DNA of 64,000 bases, taken from positions 1,266,501 through 1,330,500 of the forward strand of contig NZ_CP014545.1 in NCBI RefSeq assembly GCF_001586275.1. The letters are read 5' to 3'. The notes beneath the pieces were generated by a model, which worked only from the letters and a program-made list of their open reading frames with translations, ran no database searches and had not been told where the DNA came from. The position numbers and the translations under genes were made by a program. Source of the DNA: Sphingorhabdus sp. M41 (lineage in GTDB: Bacteria > Pseudomonadota > Alphaproteobacteria > Sphingomonadales > Sphingomonadaceae). Positions 1 through 8,889 of this stretch are shown here, one piece after another (the stretch's first letter is position 1; each line of letters begins with the position of its first letter).

Positions 1-600
1 AGCAAGCTCGACGTGCTGCGGCAGATGGTGGAAAAAGTCGATCATCTGATCATCGGCGGCGGCATGGCCAATACATTTCTGGCGGCGCGCGGCGTCAATG
101 TCGGCAAATCCCTGTGCGAACATGAGCTGGCGGATACCGCCAACGAAATACTGGCGGCCGCAGACAGGGCCGACTGCACCGTGCATCTGCCTTATGATGT
201 GGTGGTGGCAAAGGAATTCCGCGCCAATCCGCCAACCCGCACGGTCAACGTCCATGAAGTGGCCGATGACGAAATGATCCTCGATATCGGGCCTGCCGCG
301 GTGGAAGCGCTGTCCGATGTTCTCAAGACCTGCAAGACGCTGGTCTGGAACGGTCCGCTGGGCGCCTTTGAGACGCCGCCGTTCGACAGTGCCACCGTTG
401 CGCTAGCCAGAACCGCGGCTGCCCTGACCAAAGAAGGGCAGCTTCTTTCGGTGGCCGGTGGCGGCGACACGGTCGCGGCGCTCAATCACGCCGGCGTTGC
501 CGACGATTTCAGCTTTGTATCGACCGCGGGCGGTGCCTTCCTCGAATGGATGGAAGGCAAGCCTTTGCCCGGCGTCGAAGTGCTTAACCAAATAAAATGA
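1..600 (+). CDS. pgk: Phosphoglycerate kinase, C-terminal part (5' end outside window)
   Basis: Glycolytic enzyme that transfers phosphate between 1,3-bisphosphoglycerate and ADP in the cytoplasm. The frame is open from base 1 and gives about 199 residues, roughly half of the usual ~400, so the N-terminal domain lies to the left of the window. Family motifs seen: GGGMANTF near the start, WNGPLGAFE in the middle, GGGDTVAAL, and [14 protein letters not shown] near the end, which belong to the nucleotide-binding domain. The class I aldolase gene follows after 19 bases, so the two are probably co-transcribed as a glycolysis/gluconeogenesis unit. Confidence 0.97.
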   Translation, partial: SKLDVLRQMVEKVDHLIIGGGMANTFLAARGVNVGKSLCEHELADTANEILAAADRADCTVHLPYDVVVAKEFRANPPTRTVNVHEVADDEMILDIGPAAVEALSDVLKTCKTLVWNGPLGAFETPPFDSATVALARTAAALTKEGQLLSVAGGGDTVAALNHAGVADDFSFVSTAGGAFLEWMEGKPLPGVEVLNQIK

Positions 601-619
601 AAATATCAGGGAACCAAGA

Positions 620-1507
620 ATGGCGAATAATGAAATGATGAGCAAAATCGAAAATGGCCAAGGCTTTATCGCCGCGCTGGACCAGAGCGGTGGCTCGACG
701 CCAAAAGCACTGGCTGGCTATGGCATTGGTGAAGATAGCTTCTCCAATGACGATGAGATGTTCGGTCTGATCCACAAGATGCGCAGCCGCATCATTACCT
801 CGCCCAGCTTCGGCAACGGCAAGGTGATTGGTGCCATCCTGTTCGAGAAGACCATGAATGGCGATGCCGGCGGGAAACCGGTACCGGAAGCGCTCTGGGA
901 TCGCGGCGTCGTGCCTTTTCTGAAAGTCGACAAGGGCCTCGAGGACGAAGTGAACGGTGTTCAGTTGATGAAACCGATCCCTGATCTGGATGCCCAGTGC
1001 GCCCATGCGGTTTCAAAGGGTGTTTTCGGAACCAAGATGCGGTCGGTGATCAACAAGGCCAATGCGGAAGGAATCGCTGCGGTTGTCGCGCAGCAATTCG
1101 ATTTCGGCAAACAGATCTTGAGCCACGGGCTGGTGCCAATCATCGAGCCGGAAGTGAATATCAAAAGCGAAGAGCGCGCTGAATGCGACAAGATTTTGCT
1201 CGGCGAACTGACCAAGCATCTGGACGCTCTGGCGGACGATCAGCGGGTGATGCTGAAACTGTCGATTCCGGTTGAGCCCAATCTCTACCAGTCCCTGGTC
1301 GATCACCCCAAGGTGGTTCGGCTGGTCGCTCTGTCTGGTGGCTATTCCACCGAAGATGCGTGCGAGCAGCTGGCCAAGAACAAGGGCATGATCGCCAGCT
1401 TCAGCCGCGGCTTGCTGCAGGATTTGCGGGTTTCGCAGAGCGACGAGGAATTTGATGCGGTGCTCGGCGGTGCGATTGACCAGATTTATCGCGCTTCGAT
1501 TACCTGA
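620..1507 (+). CDS. Fructose-bisphosphate aldolase, class I
   Basis: 295 residues. Predicted to cleave fructose-1,6-bisphosphate to the two triose phosphates by Schiff-base chemistry. Class I bacterial aldolase features: FIAALDQSGGSTPKAL near the N-terminus, ILFEKTMNG, VPFLKVDKGL, and VMLKLSIP, whose lysine is the likely Schiff-base residue (inferred by family comparison). The ATG at 620 is preceded by AGGGAACC. It lies 19 bases after pgk and 15 bases before the methyltransferase gene. The class I type does not need a metal ion, unlike the more common bacterial class II enzyme. Confidence 0.95.
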   Translation: MANNEMMSKIENGQGFIAALDQSGGSTPKALAGYGIGEDSFSNDDEMFGLIHKMRSRIITSPSFGNGKVIGAILFEKTMNGDAGGKPVPEALWDRGVVPFLKVDKGLEDEVNGVQLMKPIPDLDAQCAHAVSKGVFGTKMRSVINKANAEGIAAVVAQQFDFGKQILSHGLVPIIEPEVNIKSEERAECDKILLGELTKHLDALADDQRVMLKLSIPVEPNLYQSLVDHPKVVRLVALSGGYSTEDACEQLAKNKGMIASFSRGLLQDLRVSQSDEEFDAVLGGAIDQIYRASIT

Positions 1508-1522
1508 CCGGAGGGCCTAGGC

Positions 1523-2194
1523 TTGTCGCTGTCCGATCCCGGTTGGTCTGCTGTCGATGATTATATCGTTGGCAAACTGATTGGGGAGGACACGGCACTG
1601 GAAGCAGCGCTGGCAAATAACCGGCGGGCGGGACTGCCGCCGATTGACGTGTCGCTGGCGCAAGGCAAGATGCTGCAGTTGCTGGCGCGCGGTGTTGGAG
1701 CAAGGCGCATTCTCGAGATCGGTACGCTCGGCGGTTATTCTTCCATCTTTCTCGCCCGTGCGCTGGGCGAAGATGGTGTGCTGGTCACGCTGGAACTCGA
1801 ACCGGAATATGCAGCAGTGGCGTGCGCCAATATCGAGCATGCGGGTGTCGGCCGTAGCGTTGATATCCGTATCGGACCGGCATGCGATACGCTTGAAGCC
1901 ATGTGCAGCGAAGGCGAGGCGGCGTTCGATTTTGTCTTCATCGATGCCGACAAGGACAATTATCCCGCCTATCTTGACTATGCGATCCAATTGTCACGGC
2001 AGGGCACGATGCTGATTTTTGACAATGTCGTGCGGGAGGGCGAGGTGATCAATCCGCAGTCCAGCGATCCCAAGGTTTCCGGAACCCGTGCATTATATGA
2101 CGCGCTGCAAGACAATGCCAAAATCGACGCCACCGCAATCCAGACCGTTGGCAGCAAGAAATGGGATGGTTTCCTGCTCGCCTTGGTCCAATGA
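1523..2194 (+). CDS. SAM-dependent O-methyltransferase (caffeoyl-CoA/catechol OMT family)
   Basis: 223 residues. A Rossmann-fold class I methyltransferase: SAM-binding motif ILEIGTLGGYSS at about residues 60-71, the acidic loop FIDADKDNY at about 140-148 that binds a divalent metal in this family, and DNVVREGEV after it. The start is a TTG at 1523 with a good GGAGGG about seven bases upstream; no ATG or GTG fits better. The substrate cannot be told from sequence. It is probably co-transcribed with pgk and the aldolase. Its stop overlaps the ATG of an eight-codon mini-ORF leading to thiE. Confidence 0.88.
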   Translation: MSLSDPGWSAVDDYIVGKLIGEDTALEAALANNRRAGLPPIDVSLAQGKMLQLLARGVGARRILEIGTLGGYSSIFLARALGEDGVLVTLELEPEYAAVACANIEHAGVGRSVDIRIGPACDTLEAMCSEGEAAFDFVFIDADKDNYPAYLDYAIQLSRQGTMLIFDNVVREGEVINPQSSDPKVSGTRALYDALQDNAKIDATAIQTVGSKKWDGFLLALVQ

Positions 2195-2217
2195 AAGCGC
2201 TAGAAGTCTGCCCATGA
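2191..2217 (+). other. Eight-codon mini-ORF coupling the methyltransferase to thiE
   Basis: ATG at 2191 overlaps the methyltransferase stop (ATGA). The frame encodes MKALEVCP and its TGA overlaps the thiE ATG at 2214 (again ATGA). Seen directly. A role in translational re-initiation is inference. It has the same double-overlap layout as the repeat-bearing nuo junctions but contains no repeat. Confidence 0.4.
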
Positions 2218-2852
2218 CCGACATTCCCTGCCAGCTATATCTGATTTCGCCACTCGACGTCGGCGGGCGCTTTCCGGACCGTTTGCGGGAAGCCCTGCAA
2301 GCCGCTCCCGTCGCGGCTTTCCAGTTTCGTGTGAAAGACCTGGATCAGCAGGAAGCCGCACGATTGGCTGAACCGCTGAAAGCGATTTGCGATGAATTTG
2401 ACGTGGCCTTCATCGTCAATGATGATGTCGCGCTGGCCCGGCAGCTGGGCGCGGATGGCGTACATCTGGGGCAGGGTGACGAAAGCCTGAAAGCCGCGCG
2501 CGAGCAGCTGGGCAAGGATGTCCAGATCGGCATTACCTGCCACGACAGCCGTCATCTGGCGATGGAGGCGGGCGAGGGCGGCGCCAATTATGTTGCCTTC
2601 GGCGCGTTTTTCCCCACCGATACCAAGGAAACTCATCACAGGCCGGAGCTGGATATACTGGAATGGTGGTCTGAAATGATGGAAATTCCGAGCGTCGCAA
2701 TTGGCGGGATCACGCCGGAAAATTGTCAGCCGCTGATCGACGCCGGCGCCGATTTTCTGGCCGTGTGCGGAGCCGTGTGGAATGATCCGGCGGGGCCGGC
2801 CCAGGCGGTCGGGAAATTTGCCGCAAGGCTGGAAGTCGGCTCGGAAGGTTAG
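2214..2852 (+). CDS. thiE: Thiamine-phosphate synthase
   Basis: 212 residues, usual family length. Joins the thiazole and pyrimidine (HMP-PP) moieties to give thiamine monophosphate. TIM-barrel motifs: QFRVKD (usual QxRxK), FIVNDDVALA, GADGVHLGQGD, YVAFGAFFPT, and AIGGITPEN for phosphate binding. The frame extends further upstream inside the methyltransferase gene, but ATG 2214 gives the normal N-terminus (MTDIPCQLYLIS). A weak ribosome site is offset by a mini-ORF whose stop overlaps this start, suggesting coupling to the upstream gene. Confidence 0.93.
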   Translation: MTDIPCQLYLISPLDVGGRFPDRLREALQAAPVAAFQFRVKDLDQQEAARLAEPLKAICDEFDVAFIVNDDVALARQLGADGVHLGQGDESLKAAREQLGKDVQIGITCHDSRHLAMEAGEGGANYVAFGAFFPTDTKETHHRPELDILEWWSEMMEIPSVAIGGITPENCQPLIDAGADFLAVCGAVWNDPAGPAQAVGKFAARLEVGSEG

Positions 2853-3190
2853 GACGAACTGCGGGTCGTACCGATCTGCGATGCGAGATATTGGGCGACG
2901 AAACTGCTGACACGGGGCGGGGTAAAATTGGGCATCTGCTCCATGTCGCGCAAATAGCCCTCAGTCGGCTTGAACGATTGCATCTGGCCCTCACCAATCG
3001 AATAGCCGAACAGGCCAGCGGCCAGCGCAGTTTTTTCGCAAGGGCTTGCCTTCCTATCGTCGCGCCGTGGCCGGGTGATATCTGTCTGTTCCATGATCTT
3101 GTGATAGCTGCCGGGTGATTCGCCGTATTGTATGAAAAAGACCTGCGCACCATCATACTGGCTGTCATCATCGCCGGCTTTCATCGTCAC
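2849..3190 (-). CDS. Hypothetical protein, doubtful
   Basis: Up to 113 residues from a GTG at 3190 (ATG alternative at 3184), reading toward thiE and overlapping its stop by four bases. I recognise no family. It is hydrophilic with no signal peptide or membrane segment. Codon choice is moderately coding-like and the other frames look like shadows. It may be a real small gene, a decayed remnant, or chance. No good ribosome-binding site was seen. Confidence 0.3.
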   Translation of the reverse strand: MTMKAGDDDSQYDGAQVFFIQYGESPGSYHKIMEQTDITRPRRDDRKASPCEKTALAAGLFGYSIGEGQMQSFKPTEGYLRDMEQMPNFTPPRVSSFVAQYLASQIGTTRSSS

Positions 3191-3261
3191 CGGGCTTGCC
3201 TATTATCAGCCAGCAGATTACAGCGCCGCTCAATCAAACAATCTATCAAGCGAGACTAGCG

Positions 3262-3825
3262 ATGAAGATCAGCGGTGTAGATATCCGGCCGGGCAATATA
3301 TTGGAATATGAAGGTGGCCTGTGGAAGGTTGCCAAGATCCAGCATACGCAGCCGGGCAAGGGCGGGGCCTATATGCAGGTCGAGATGAAGAATCTGGTCG
3401 ATGGTCGCAAGACCAATGTCCGGTTCCGTAGTGCCGACACGCTGGAAAAAGTCCGTCTCGACACGAAGACCTTTCAATATCTTTTCGCCGATGGCGACAT
3501 GCTGACCTTCATGGACAAGGAAAATTACGAGCAGATCACTTTGCCAGCCGACTTGCTGGGCGATGCGGCGGAATTTTTGCAGGATGGCATGGATGTGCAA
3601 CTGGAGCTTTACGACGAAAAGCCGATCTCCGTGCAATTGCCAGACCAGATCGAAGCAGAAATTGTCGAGGCCGATGCGGTGGTCAAGGGCCAGACGGCTT
3701 CGTCCAGCTACAAGCCTGCCGTTCTCGACAATGGTGTTCGTGTCATGGTGCCGCCGTTCATTTCGGCCGGTACCCGGATCATCGTTGATGTCTATGCCCG
3801 CGAATATGTCGGCAAGGCCAGCTAA
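3262..3825 (+). CDS. efp: Elongation factor P
   Basis: 187 residues, the family length. EF-P binds ribosomes stalled on polyproline stretches and promotes peptide-bond formation. The N-terminal KOW-like domain ends in a loop with [10 protein letters not shown], whose lysine near residue 34 is the position modified in many bacteria. Two OB-type domains follow, ending in [18 protein letters not shown]. The frame extends upstream to 3196, but ATG 3262 ([12 protein letters not shown]) matches the family start. The gene stands alone; a repeat-derived palindrome separates it from the phosphatase gene. Confidence 0.97.
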   Translation: MKISGVDIRPGNILEYEGGLWKVAKIQHTQPGKGGAYMQVEMKNLVDGRKTNVRFRSADTLEKVRLDTKTFQYLFADGDMLTFMDKENYEQITLPADLLGDAAEFLQDGMDVQLELYDEKPISVQLPDQIEAEIVEADAVVKGQTASSSYKPAVLDNGVRVMVPPFISAGTRIIVDVYAREYVGKAS

Positions 3826-3831
3826 TCATTT

Positions 3832-3940
3832 CCCCTCCTGCTTGCGGGAGGGGTCAGGGGTGGGCATGAGAATGCTGCTCGCCTGTTCTTTGAAAACCCT
3901 ATAGACCCAACCCAAGCCCCTCCCGTAAACGGGAGGGGGG
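3832..3940. repeat. Intergenic palindromic element between efp and the phosphatase gene
   Basis: Two short hairpins, CCCCTCCTGCTTGCGGGAGG at the left and CCCCTCCCGTAAACGGGAGG at the right, are arranged as an inverted pair within 109 bases. The right end leaves GGGAGG about ten bases before the ATG at 3951, so the element appears to supply that gene's Shine-Dalgarno. Unlike the nuo repeats, no ORF bridges efp to the next gene. Confidence 0.7.
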
Positions 3941-3950
3941 AGATTATGAA

Positions 3951-4769
3951 ATGCCAGCACATTCCGCCCTTATCACCGTCATGGAGCGCGCAGCACGCAA
4001 GGCGGGTTCGCGCCTGCGCCGCGACTTTGGCGAAGTCGAGCATCTGCAGGTCTCCAAGAAGGGTCCTGCCGATTTCGTTTCCAAGGCGGATATGCGCGCC
4101 GAGCGGATTCTTTACGACGAGCTGCTGAAAGTGCGGCCCGGCTGGGGTTTCGTGCTCGAAGAAGGCGGCATGATCGAAGGCGAGGAAGGCAAGCCGCGCT
4201 GGATCATTGATCCGCTCGACGGCACCACCAATTTTCTTCACGGCATCCCCCATTTCGCCATTTCGATCGCGGTGCAGGAGCCATCGCTCGACGGCCGCGG
4301 CTGGGGCAAGATTACCAGTGGCCTGATCTACGAGCCGCTGACCGACCTGACCTGGTGGGCGGAAATGGACAAGGGTGCCTGGCTCGGCGAACGGCGTCTG
4401 CGCGTGTCGGCCCGCCGCGATCTCTCCGAATCCCTGATAGCCACCGGCATCCCGTTCAAGGGGCATGGCGATCTTGGCGAATGGGCGCGGATTTTCGGCG
4501 CCGTTGCGCCGCAAGTTGCTGGCATCCGCCGCAACGGCTCGGCCGCACTCGATCTCGCCTGGCTCGCTGCCGGCCGCTATGACGGCTTCTGGGAAGCCGG
4601 ACTGAAAGTCTGGGACGTTGCTGCAGGCATTTTGATGGTTCGCGAAGCCGGCGGTTTTGTCACCGATTATACCGGCGGCGATCAGCCGATTGGTCAGGGT
4701 GAAATATTGGCATCGAACGAAGCGCTGCACAGCAAGCTGCACCGGATATTGGCAAAGTCGCTGCTGTAA
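3951..4769 (+). CDS. suhB: Inositol monophosphatase family protein
   Basis: 272 residues. Mg-dependent, Li-sensitive phosphatase family acting on inositol-1-phosphate or related sugar phosphates; SuhB homologues also act in rRNA transcription in enterobacteria. Motifs: ADFVSKADMRAE near residue 40, EEGG (metal-binding Glu), IIDPLDGTTNF (the hallmark motif), and near the C-terminus LKVWDVAAGILMVREAGG. ATG 3951 is chosen over the out-of-frame ATG at 3946. The symbol is by family; the physiological substrate is not proven. The nuo operon begins 104 bases downstream. Confidence 0.88.
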   Translation: MPAHSALITVMERAARKAGSRLRRDFGEVEHLQVSKKGPADFVSKADMRAERILYDELLKVRPGWGFVLEEGGMIEGEEGKPRWIIDPLDGTTNFLHGIPHFAISIAVQEPSLDGRGWGKITSGLIYEPLTDLTWWAEMDKGAWLGERRLRVSARRDLSESLIATGIPFKGHGDLGEWARIFGAVAPQVAGIRRNGSAALDLAWLAAGRYDGFWEAGLKVWDVAAGILMVREAGGFVTDYTGGDQPIGQGEILASNEALHSKLHRILAKSLL

Positions 4770-4873
4770 CTGCGAATCGCTCGCAAAAGCCCATAATTTA
4801 AGCGACTTCGCCCTTGCGGCATGGGGAGCCACTGCCTAAAAGCGGCCCCGAATATTAGCGAAACGAGTCATCA

Positions 4874-5248
4874 GTGGTCGATCTTTCCGAATATGCACCG
4901 ATCTTATTGTTCCTGTTTGTAGCCGCGGGGCTGTCCACAGCCTTTGTGTTCCTGCCGATGGGCGTGTCCCGGCTGACCGGGACCCATAATCCGAGCGCGG
5001 AAAAGCTCTCGGAATATGAATGTGGCTTTCCCGCCTTTGAAGATTCGCGCAGCCAGTTTGATGTGCGCTTCTATCTGGTGGCGATCCTGTTCATCATTTT
5101 CGATCTTGAAGCGGCGTTTCTGTTCCCGTGGGCCGTGTCTCTTGATTTGACCGGCTGGGTGGGCTGGACGACGATGATGGTATTTCTCGCGGAACTGATC
5201 ATCGGTTTTGCTTATGCCTGGAAAGTGGGAGCGCTGGAATGGGACTAG
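4874..5248 (+). CDS. nuoA: NADH-quinone oxidoreductase subunit A
   Basis: 124 residues, three predicted membrane helices (about 8-28, 64-84, 92-114). Membrane subunit near the quinone site of complex I. The conserved loop motif SEYECGF (about 47-52) is present. Start is GTG 4874. The reading frame overlaps nuoB by ten bases. It is the first gene of a complete nuoABCDEFGHIJKLMN operon; the 104 bases upstream probably hold the operon promoter, but I could not define it. Confidence 0.95.
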   Translation: MVDLSEYAPILLFLFVAAGLSTAFVFLPMGVSRLTGTHNPSAEKLSEYECGFPAFEDSRSQFDVRFYLVAILFIIFDLEAAFLFPWAVSLDLTGWVGWTTMMVFLAELIIGFAYAWKVGALEWD

Positions 5249-5811
5249 AACCCAATAATAGCGGATCGGCGATTCTGAACGCTGACGGCACGCCGATGCG
5301 GACCGAGCAGCAGCCCGATGAGGGTTTCTTCAAGGATCTGAATTCGGAAGTGAATGACAAGGGCTTTCTGGTCACCTCGACCGAAGAGCTGTTTCAATGG
5401 GCCCGTACCGGTTCGCTCTGGTGGATGACTTTCGGCCTGGCCTGCTGTGCGGTCGAAATGATCCACGTCAACATGCCGCGCTACGACATGGAGCGCTTTG
5501 GCGCCGCACCGCGCGCCAGCCCGCGCCAGTCTGACGTGATGATCGTTGCCGGAACGCTTTGCAACAAAATGGCGCCGGCCTTGCGCAAGGTCTATGATCA
5601 GATGTCCAATCCGAAATATGTGATCTCGATGGGCAGCTGCGCCAATGGCGGCGGCTATTATCATTACAGCTATTCCGTGGTTCGCGGTTGCGACCGGATC
5701 GTTCCGGTTGATATTTATGTGCCTGGATGTCCGCCAACCGCAGAGGCTTTGCTCTACGGTGTGATGCAATTGCAGCGAAAGATCCGCCGCATCGGGACGT
5801 TTGAGCGCTAA
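5239..5811 (+). CDS. nuoB: NADH-quinone oxidoreductase subunit B
   Basis: 190 residues. Carries the terminal [4Fe-4S] cluster N2 that donates electrons to quinone. Ligands are visible: tandem Cys69-Cys70 in GLACCAVEM, Cys134 in [12 protein letters not shown], and Cys164 in [12 protein letters not shown]. The N-terminal ~45 residues are a hydrophilic extension of variable sequence. It overlaps nuoA by ten bases, and its stop ends two bases before the nuoC ATG. Confidence 0.97.
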   Translation: MGLEPNNSGSAILNADGTPMRTEQQPDEGFFKDLNSEVNDKGFLVTSTEELFQWARTGSLWWMTFGLACCAVEMIHVNMPRYDMERFGAAPRASPRQSDVMIVAGTLCNKMAPALRKVYDQMSNPKYVISMGSCANGGGYYHYSYSVVRGCDRIVPVDIYVPGCPPTAEALLYGVMQLQRKIRRIGTFER

Positions 5812-5812
5812 T

Positions 5813-6595
5813 ATGGGTCATTCAGCACCAGCAATTTCCAGCAACGAGGGCGTCGCCGCCAAGCTTGGCAAGGCGATCGGCGCTGCCTTGCTGAATACCG
5901 TAGAAGCTTATGGCGAAATCAGCTTTACCGTCGAGCGCAAAAAGCTTGCCTCGGTCCTCGACAAGCTGCGCGACAAGCATGAATATCAACAATTGGTCGA
6001 GATTGCCGGCGTCGACTATCCGGATCGGCCGGAGCGTTTCGAGGTCTGCTATCATCTGCTCAGCCTGACCAAGAACCACCGCATCCGGGTCAAGGTCACA
6101 ACGGACGAAGACACGCCGGTGCCCAGCGTCACCCATATCTGGGAAGTTGCTGGCTGGCTCGAGCGCGAAGTGTTCGACATGTATGGCGTATTGTTCGACG
6201 GCAATACCGACCTGCGGCGGATCCTGACCGACTATGGGTTTCAGGGTCACCCGTTCCGCAAGGATTTTCCGCTGACCGGCTATGTCGAGATGCGCTATTC
6301 CGAAGAAGCCAAGCGCGTGGTCTACGAGCCGGTGAAACTGGCCCAAGATTTCCGCAGCTTTGATTTCATGTCGCCATGGGAAGGCGCCGACTATATCCTG
6401 CCCGGAGACGAAAAAGTGGGTGGCGAAGCGCCGCCGCCGACTCCGAAGACCACTGACAAAACAAGCGAAACTGGCGCTGGCGCGAAAGCCGACAAGGAGG
6501 CTGCCAAGCCCTCGAAGCGCAAAGAGGCTAACGTCAAAAAGCCGGCTCCGACACGGACCAAGTCCGGGACCCAGAAAAAGGGGGAGGGTAAGTGA
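5813..6595 (+). CDS. nuoC: NADH-quinone oxidoreductase subunit C with Lys/Ala/Thr-rich tail
   Basis: 260 residues from ATG 5813 (a TTG at 5801 inside nuoB is a less likely start). Peripheral-arm subunit, equivalent to the 30-kDa mitochondrial subunit. Core motifs: [20 protein letters not shown], then [20 protein letters not shown] and [18 protein letters not shown]. After about residue 199 a tail of about 60 residues is low-complexity, rich in K, A, T, P, E, and not part of the usual domain. The stop overlaps a short ORF that runs through a repeat to nuoD. Confidence 0.95.
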   Translation: MGHSAPAISSNEGVAAKLGKAIGAALLNTVEAYGEISFTVERKKLASVLDKLRDKHEYQQLVEIAGVDYPDRPERFEVCYHLLSLTKNHRIRVKVTTDEDTPVPSVTHIWEVAGWLEREVFDMYGVLFDGNTDLRRILTDYGFQGHPFRKDFPLTGYVEMRYSEEAKRVVYEPVKLAQDFRSFDFMSPWEGADYILPGDEKVGGEAPPPTPKTTDKTSETGAGAKADKEAAKPSKRKEANVKKPAPTRTKSGTQKKGEGK

Positions 6596-6655
6596 TGGCA
6601 AGCAACGCTCCCGTTTGTGTCGCGCGTAGACGAGACACTTCTATCCACCACAACC

Positions 6656-6734
6656 GGCTTCTCGACTTCGTTCGAAGCGAACGGGAGAGTGGAACTCTGG
6701 TTCACGGCTTCTCGACTTCGCTCGAAGCGAACGG
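6656..6734 (+). repeat. Tandem 29-base repeat in the nuoC-nuoD gap, within a bridging ORF
   Basis: Two copies of a 29-mer beginning GGCTTCTCGACTTCG lie at 6656-6684 and 6706-6734, 50 bases apart, with one mismatch; each can fold at TTCGC...GCGAA. They sit in a 51-codon ORF at 6595-6750 whose ATG overlaps the nuoC stop (TGATG) and whose TAA overlaps the nuoD ATG (TAATG). I count no internal stop. Whether the peptide (starting [12 protein letters not shown]) is functional is unknown; re-initiation coupling is inferred. Confidence 0.75.
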
Positions 6735-6749
6735 AAAGGTGGGCATCTA

Positions 6750-7982
6750 ATGTCTGACTATCTCGACGAAATGGACCATATCGCGGACGAGGCCGATCCG
6801 ACGGTTGGCGATCTGGAAATCCAGAATTTCACGATTAACTTCGGGCCCCAGCATCCCGCAGCGCACGGCGTGCTGCGCATGGTGATGGAACTGGACGGCG
6901 AGATTGTCGAACGGGTCGATCCGCATATCGGTCTGCTGCACCGCGGTACGGAAAAGCTGATCGAGCACAAGACCTATTTGCAGGCCTTGCCCTATTTTGA
7001 CCGGCTCGACTATTGCTCGCCGCTGGCGATGGAGCACAGCTATGTACTGGCGATCGAGAAATTGCTCGATCTTGAGGTTCCGCTGCGCGGCCAGTATCTG
7101 CGGGTATTGTTCGCCGAGCTGACCCGGATCTGCAACCATATGCTCAACATCGGTGCCCATGTCATGGATGTCGGCGCGATGACGCCGAATATCTGGGTGT
7201 TCGAGATTCGCGAGCAGTGCATGAACTTTTTCGAACGGGCCAGCGGCGCCCGCATGCACAGCGCCTGGTTCCGGCCCGGCGGCGTGCATCAGGACGTGCC
7301 GCTGAAACTGCTCACCGATATCGCCGACTGGCTGGACGAATTCCCGAAGCTGTTCGACGATGCGATGAGCCTGGTCGTCGGCAACCGCATTTTCAAGCAG
7401 CGCAATGTCGATATCGCGACGGTTTCGCAGGACGATGCCGTGCGCTGGGGCTTTTCCGGCCCGGTATTGCGCGGCAGCGGTGTCGCCTGGGATTTGCGCA
7501 AGTCGCAGCCTTATGACGTTTACGACCGGATGGATTTCGAAGTGCCGGTCGGTACCAAAGGCGATTGCTATGACCGGTTCATGGTGCGGGTCGAGGAGGT
7601 CCGGCAGAGCGCACGGATCATGCGCCAGTGCCTGAATGAAATGCCGGACGGGCCCGTTGCCTCGACCGATCGCAAGATTGTCCCGCCCAAGCGCGCCGAG
7701 ATGAAACAGTCGATGGAAGCGCTGATCCACCATTTCAAGCTCTATACAGAGGGCTTCCACGTTCCCGCCGGCGAAGTCTATGTCGCGACCGAAAGCCCGA
7801 AGGGCGAATTTGGTGTTTATCTGGTCAGCGATGGCAGCAACAAACCTTATCGCTGCAAGATCCGGCCGACCGCTTTCTCGCATCTGCAGGCGATGGATTT
7901 CATGACCAAAGGCCATATGTTGCCGGATGCCACTGCCATATTGGGCGCGATTGATATTGTGTTCGGGGAGTGTGACCGGTGA
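6750..7982 (+). CDS. nuoD: NADH-quinone oxidoreductase subunit D
   Basis: 410 residues. The 49-kDa subunit homologue, related to the large subunit of [NiFe] hydrogenases, forming the quinone cavity with NuoB. Motifs: [14 protein letters not shown] near residue 32, [36 protein letters not shown], and near the C-terminus [13 protein letters not shown] and [15 protein letters not shown] 6750 overlaps the stop of the upstream bridging ORF. The long antisense frame on the other strand is a shadow. Confidence 0.97.
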   Translation: MSDYLDEMDHIADEADPTVGDLEIQNFTINFGPQHPAAHGVLRMVMELDGEIVERVDPHIGLLHRGTEKLIEHKTYLQALPYFDRLDYCSPLAMEHSYVLAIEKLLDLEVPLRGQYLRVLFAELTRICNHMLNIGAHVMDVGAMTPNIWVFEIREQCMNFFERASGARMHSAWFRPGGVHQDVPLKLLTDIADWLDEFPKLFDDAMSLVVGNRIFKQRNVDIATVSQDDAVRWGFSGPVLRGSGVAWDLRKSQPYDVYDRMDFEVPVGTKGDCYDRFMVRVEEVRQSARIMRQCLNEMPDGPVASTDRKIVPPKRAEMKQSMEALIHHFKLYTEGFHVPAGEVYVATESPKGEFGVYLVSDGSNKPYRCKIRPTAFSHLQAMDFMTKGHMLPDATAILGAIDIVFGECDR

Positions 7983-8001
7983 AATTACGCAATTCACATA
8001 A

Positions 8002-8086
8002 CGTCATTGCGAGGAGCGAAGCGACGCGGCAATCCAGAGCCTCGCGCGCAGACGCTCTGGATTGCTTCGCTACGCTCGCAATGACG
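8002..8086. repeat. 85-base inverted repeat in the nuoD-nuoE gap, within a bridging ORF
   Basis: CGTCATTGCGAGGAGCGAAG at the left is the near reverse complement of CTTCGCTACGCTCGCAATGACG at the right, and the inner arms AATCCAGAGC/GCTCTGGATT also pair, giving a long hairpin. It lies in a 39-codon ORF at 7979-8098 whose GTG overlaps the nuoD stop (GTGA) and whose TAA overlaps the nuoE ATG (TAATG). The encoded peptide contains VIARSEATRQS and CFATLAMT, read straight from the repeat. Confidence 0.85.
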
Positions 8087-8097
8087 GGAGTACGATA

Positions 8098-8763
8098 ATG
8101 GCTGAATCCCCAACCATCCCCGATGAAATCGAAACCCGCGCCAAATGGGGCGATTTTGCGTTTACGCCGGACAATGAAAAACTCGCCAAGTGGCAGATCG
8201 CGAAATATCCGGCTGGCCGCCAGAAATCGGCGGTCATGGCGCTGCTCGACCTCGCCCAGCGGCAGGTCGGTGCGGACACCAAGACGCAAGGCTGGCTGCC
8301 GGTTCCGGTGATCGAATATGTCGCCGCCTATCTCGATATGCCCTATATGCGGGCCTATGAAGTCGCGACCTTCTACACCATGTATAATCTGGCGCCGGTC
8401 GGTCGTTTTCACGTTCAGGTTTGCGGCACCACGCCGTGCATGCTGCGCGGCAGCGACGATGTGATGGCCGCCTGCAAGAACAAGGGCATGGCCAAGGGCA
8501 AGACCACGCCGGACGGGCTGTTTACCCTGACCGAGGTCGAGTGCATGGGCAATTGCTCGAACGCGCCGATGGTCCAGATCAACGACGATAATTACGAAGA
8601 TCTCAATTATGACGTCATGACCGGGATCCTTGAGGATCTGGCCGCAGGCAAGGATATCAAAGTCGGTTCGCAAATCGGTCGCAAGACCAGCGAAGCCGAG
8701 GGTGGTCCGACGAACCTGCACGCGATGGTCGATGAAAATCACGATTACCGGGGGGAATGGTGA
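8098..8763 (+). CDS. nuoE: NADH-quinone oxidoreductase subunit E
   Basis: 221 residues. The 24-kDa subunit with a thioredoxin-like [2Fe-2S] domain (cluster N1a) in the NADH-oxidising module. Ligands: Cys109 and Cys114 in CGTTPC, and Cys149 and Cys153 in VECMGNCSNAP. The frame is open further upstream into the repeat, but ATG 8098 (MAESPTIPDE) has GGGAG eight bases before it and overlaps the stop of the bridging ORF. The stop overlaps the next bridging ORF (TGATG). Confidence 0.96.
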   Translation: MAESPTIPDEIETRAKWGDFAFTPDNEKLAKWQIAKYPAGRQKSAVMALLDLAQRQVGADTKTQGWLPVPVIEYVAAYLDMPYMRAYEVATFYTMYNLAPVGRFHVQVCGTTPCMLRGSDDVMAACKNKGMAKGKTTPDGLFTLTEVECMGNCSNAPMVQINDDNYEDLNYDVMTGILEDLAAGKDIKVGSQIGRKTSEAEGGPTNLHAMVDENHDYRGEW

Positions 8764-8782
8764 TGGGTTTTTGTGCCAATAT

Positions 8783-8865
8783 CGTCATGCTGAACTTGTT
8801 TCAGCACCCCGCGCGGCAAGAGCGCTATTCTCCGATGGAGGTCCTGAAACAAGTTCAGGATGACG
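8783..8865. repeat. 83-base inverted repeat, copy 1 (nuoE-nuoF gap), within a bridging ORF
   Basis: CGTCATGCTGAACTTGTTTC pairs with GAAACAAGTTCAGGATGACG at the other end. A second copy of the same length is at 10324-10406. It lies in a 40-codon ORF at 8763-8885 whose ATG overlaps the nuoE stop (TGATG) and which ends in another TGATG; it is followed by the small membrane ORF at 8890. The peptide carries VMLNLFQHP and LKQVQDDE from the repeat. Confidence 0.85.
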
Positions 8866-8889
8866 AAAAGCGTGGAGGATATTGATGCC

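Noticed and set aside
6747-7997. 416-codon ORF antisense to nuoD
   Set aside because: It mirrors nuoD base for base, has no family features, and nuoD has all its conserved motifs. High G+C sequence makes long antisense frames common.
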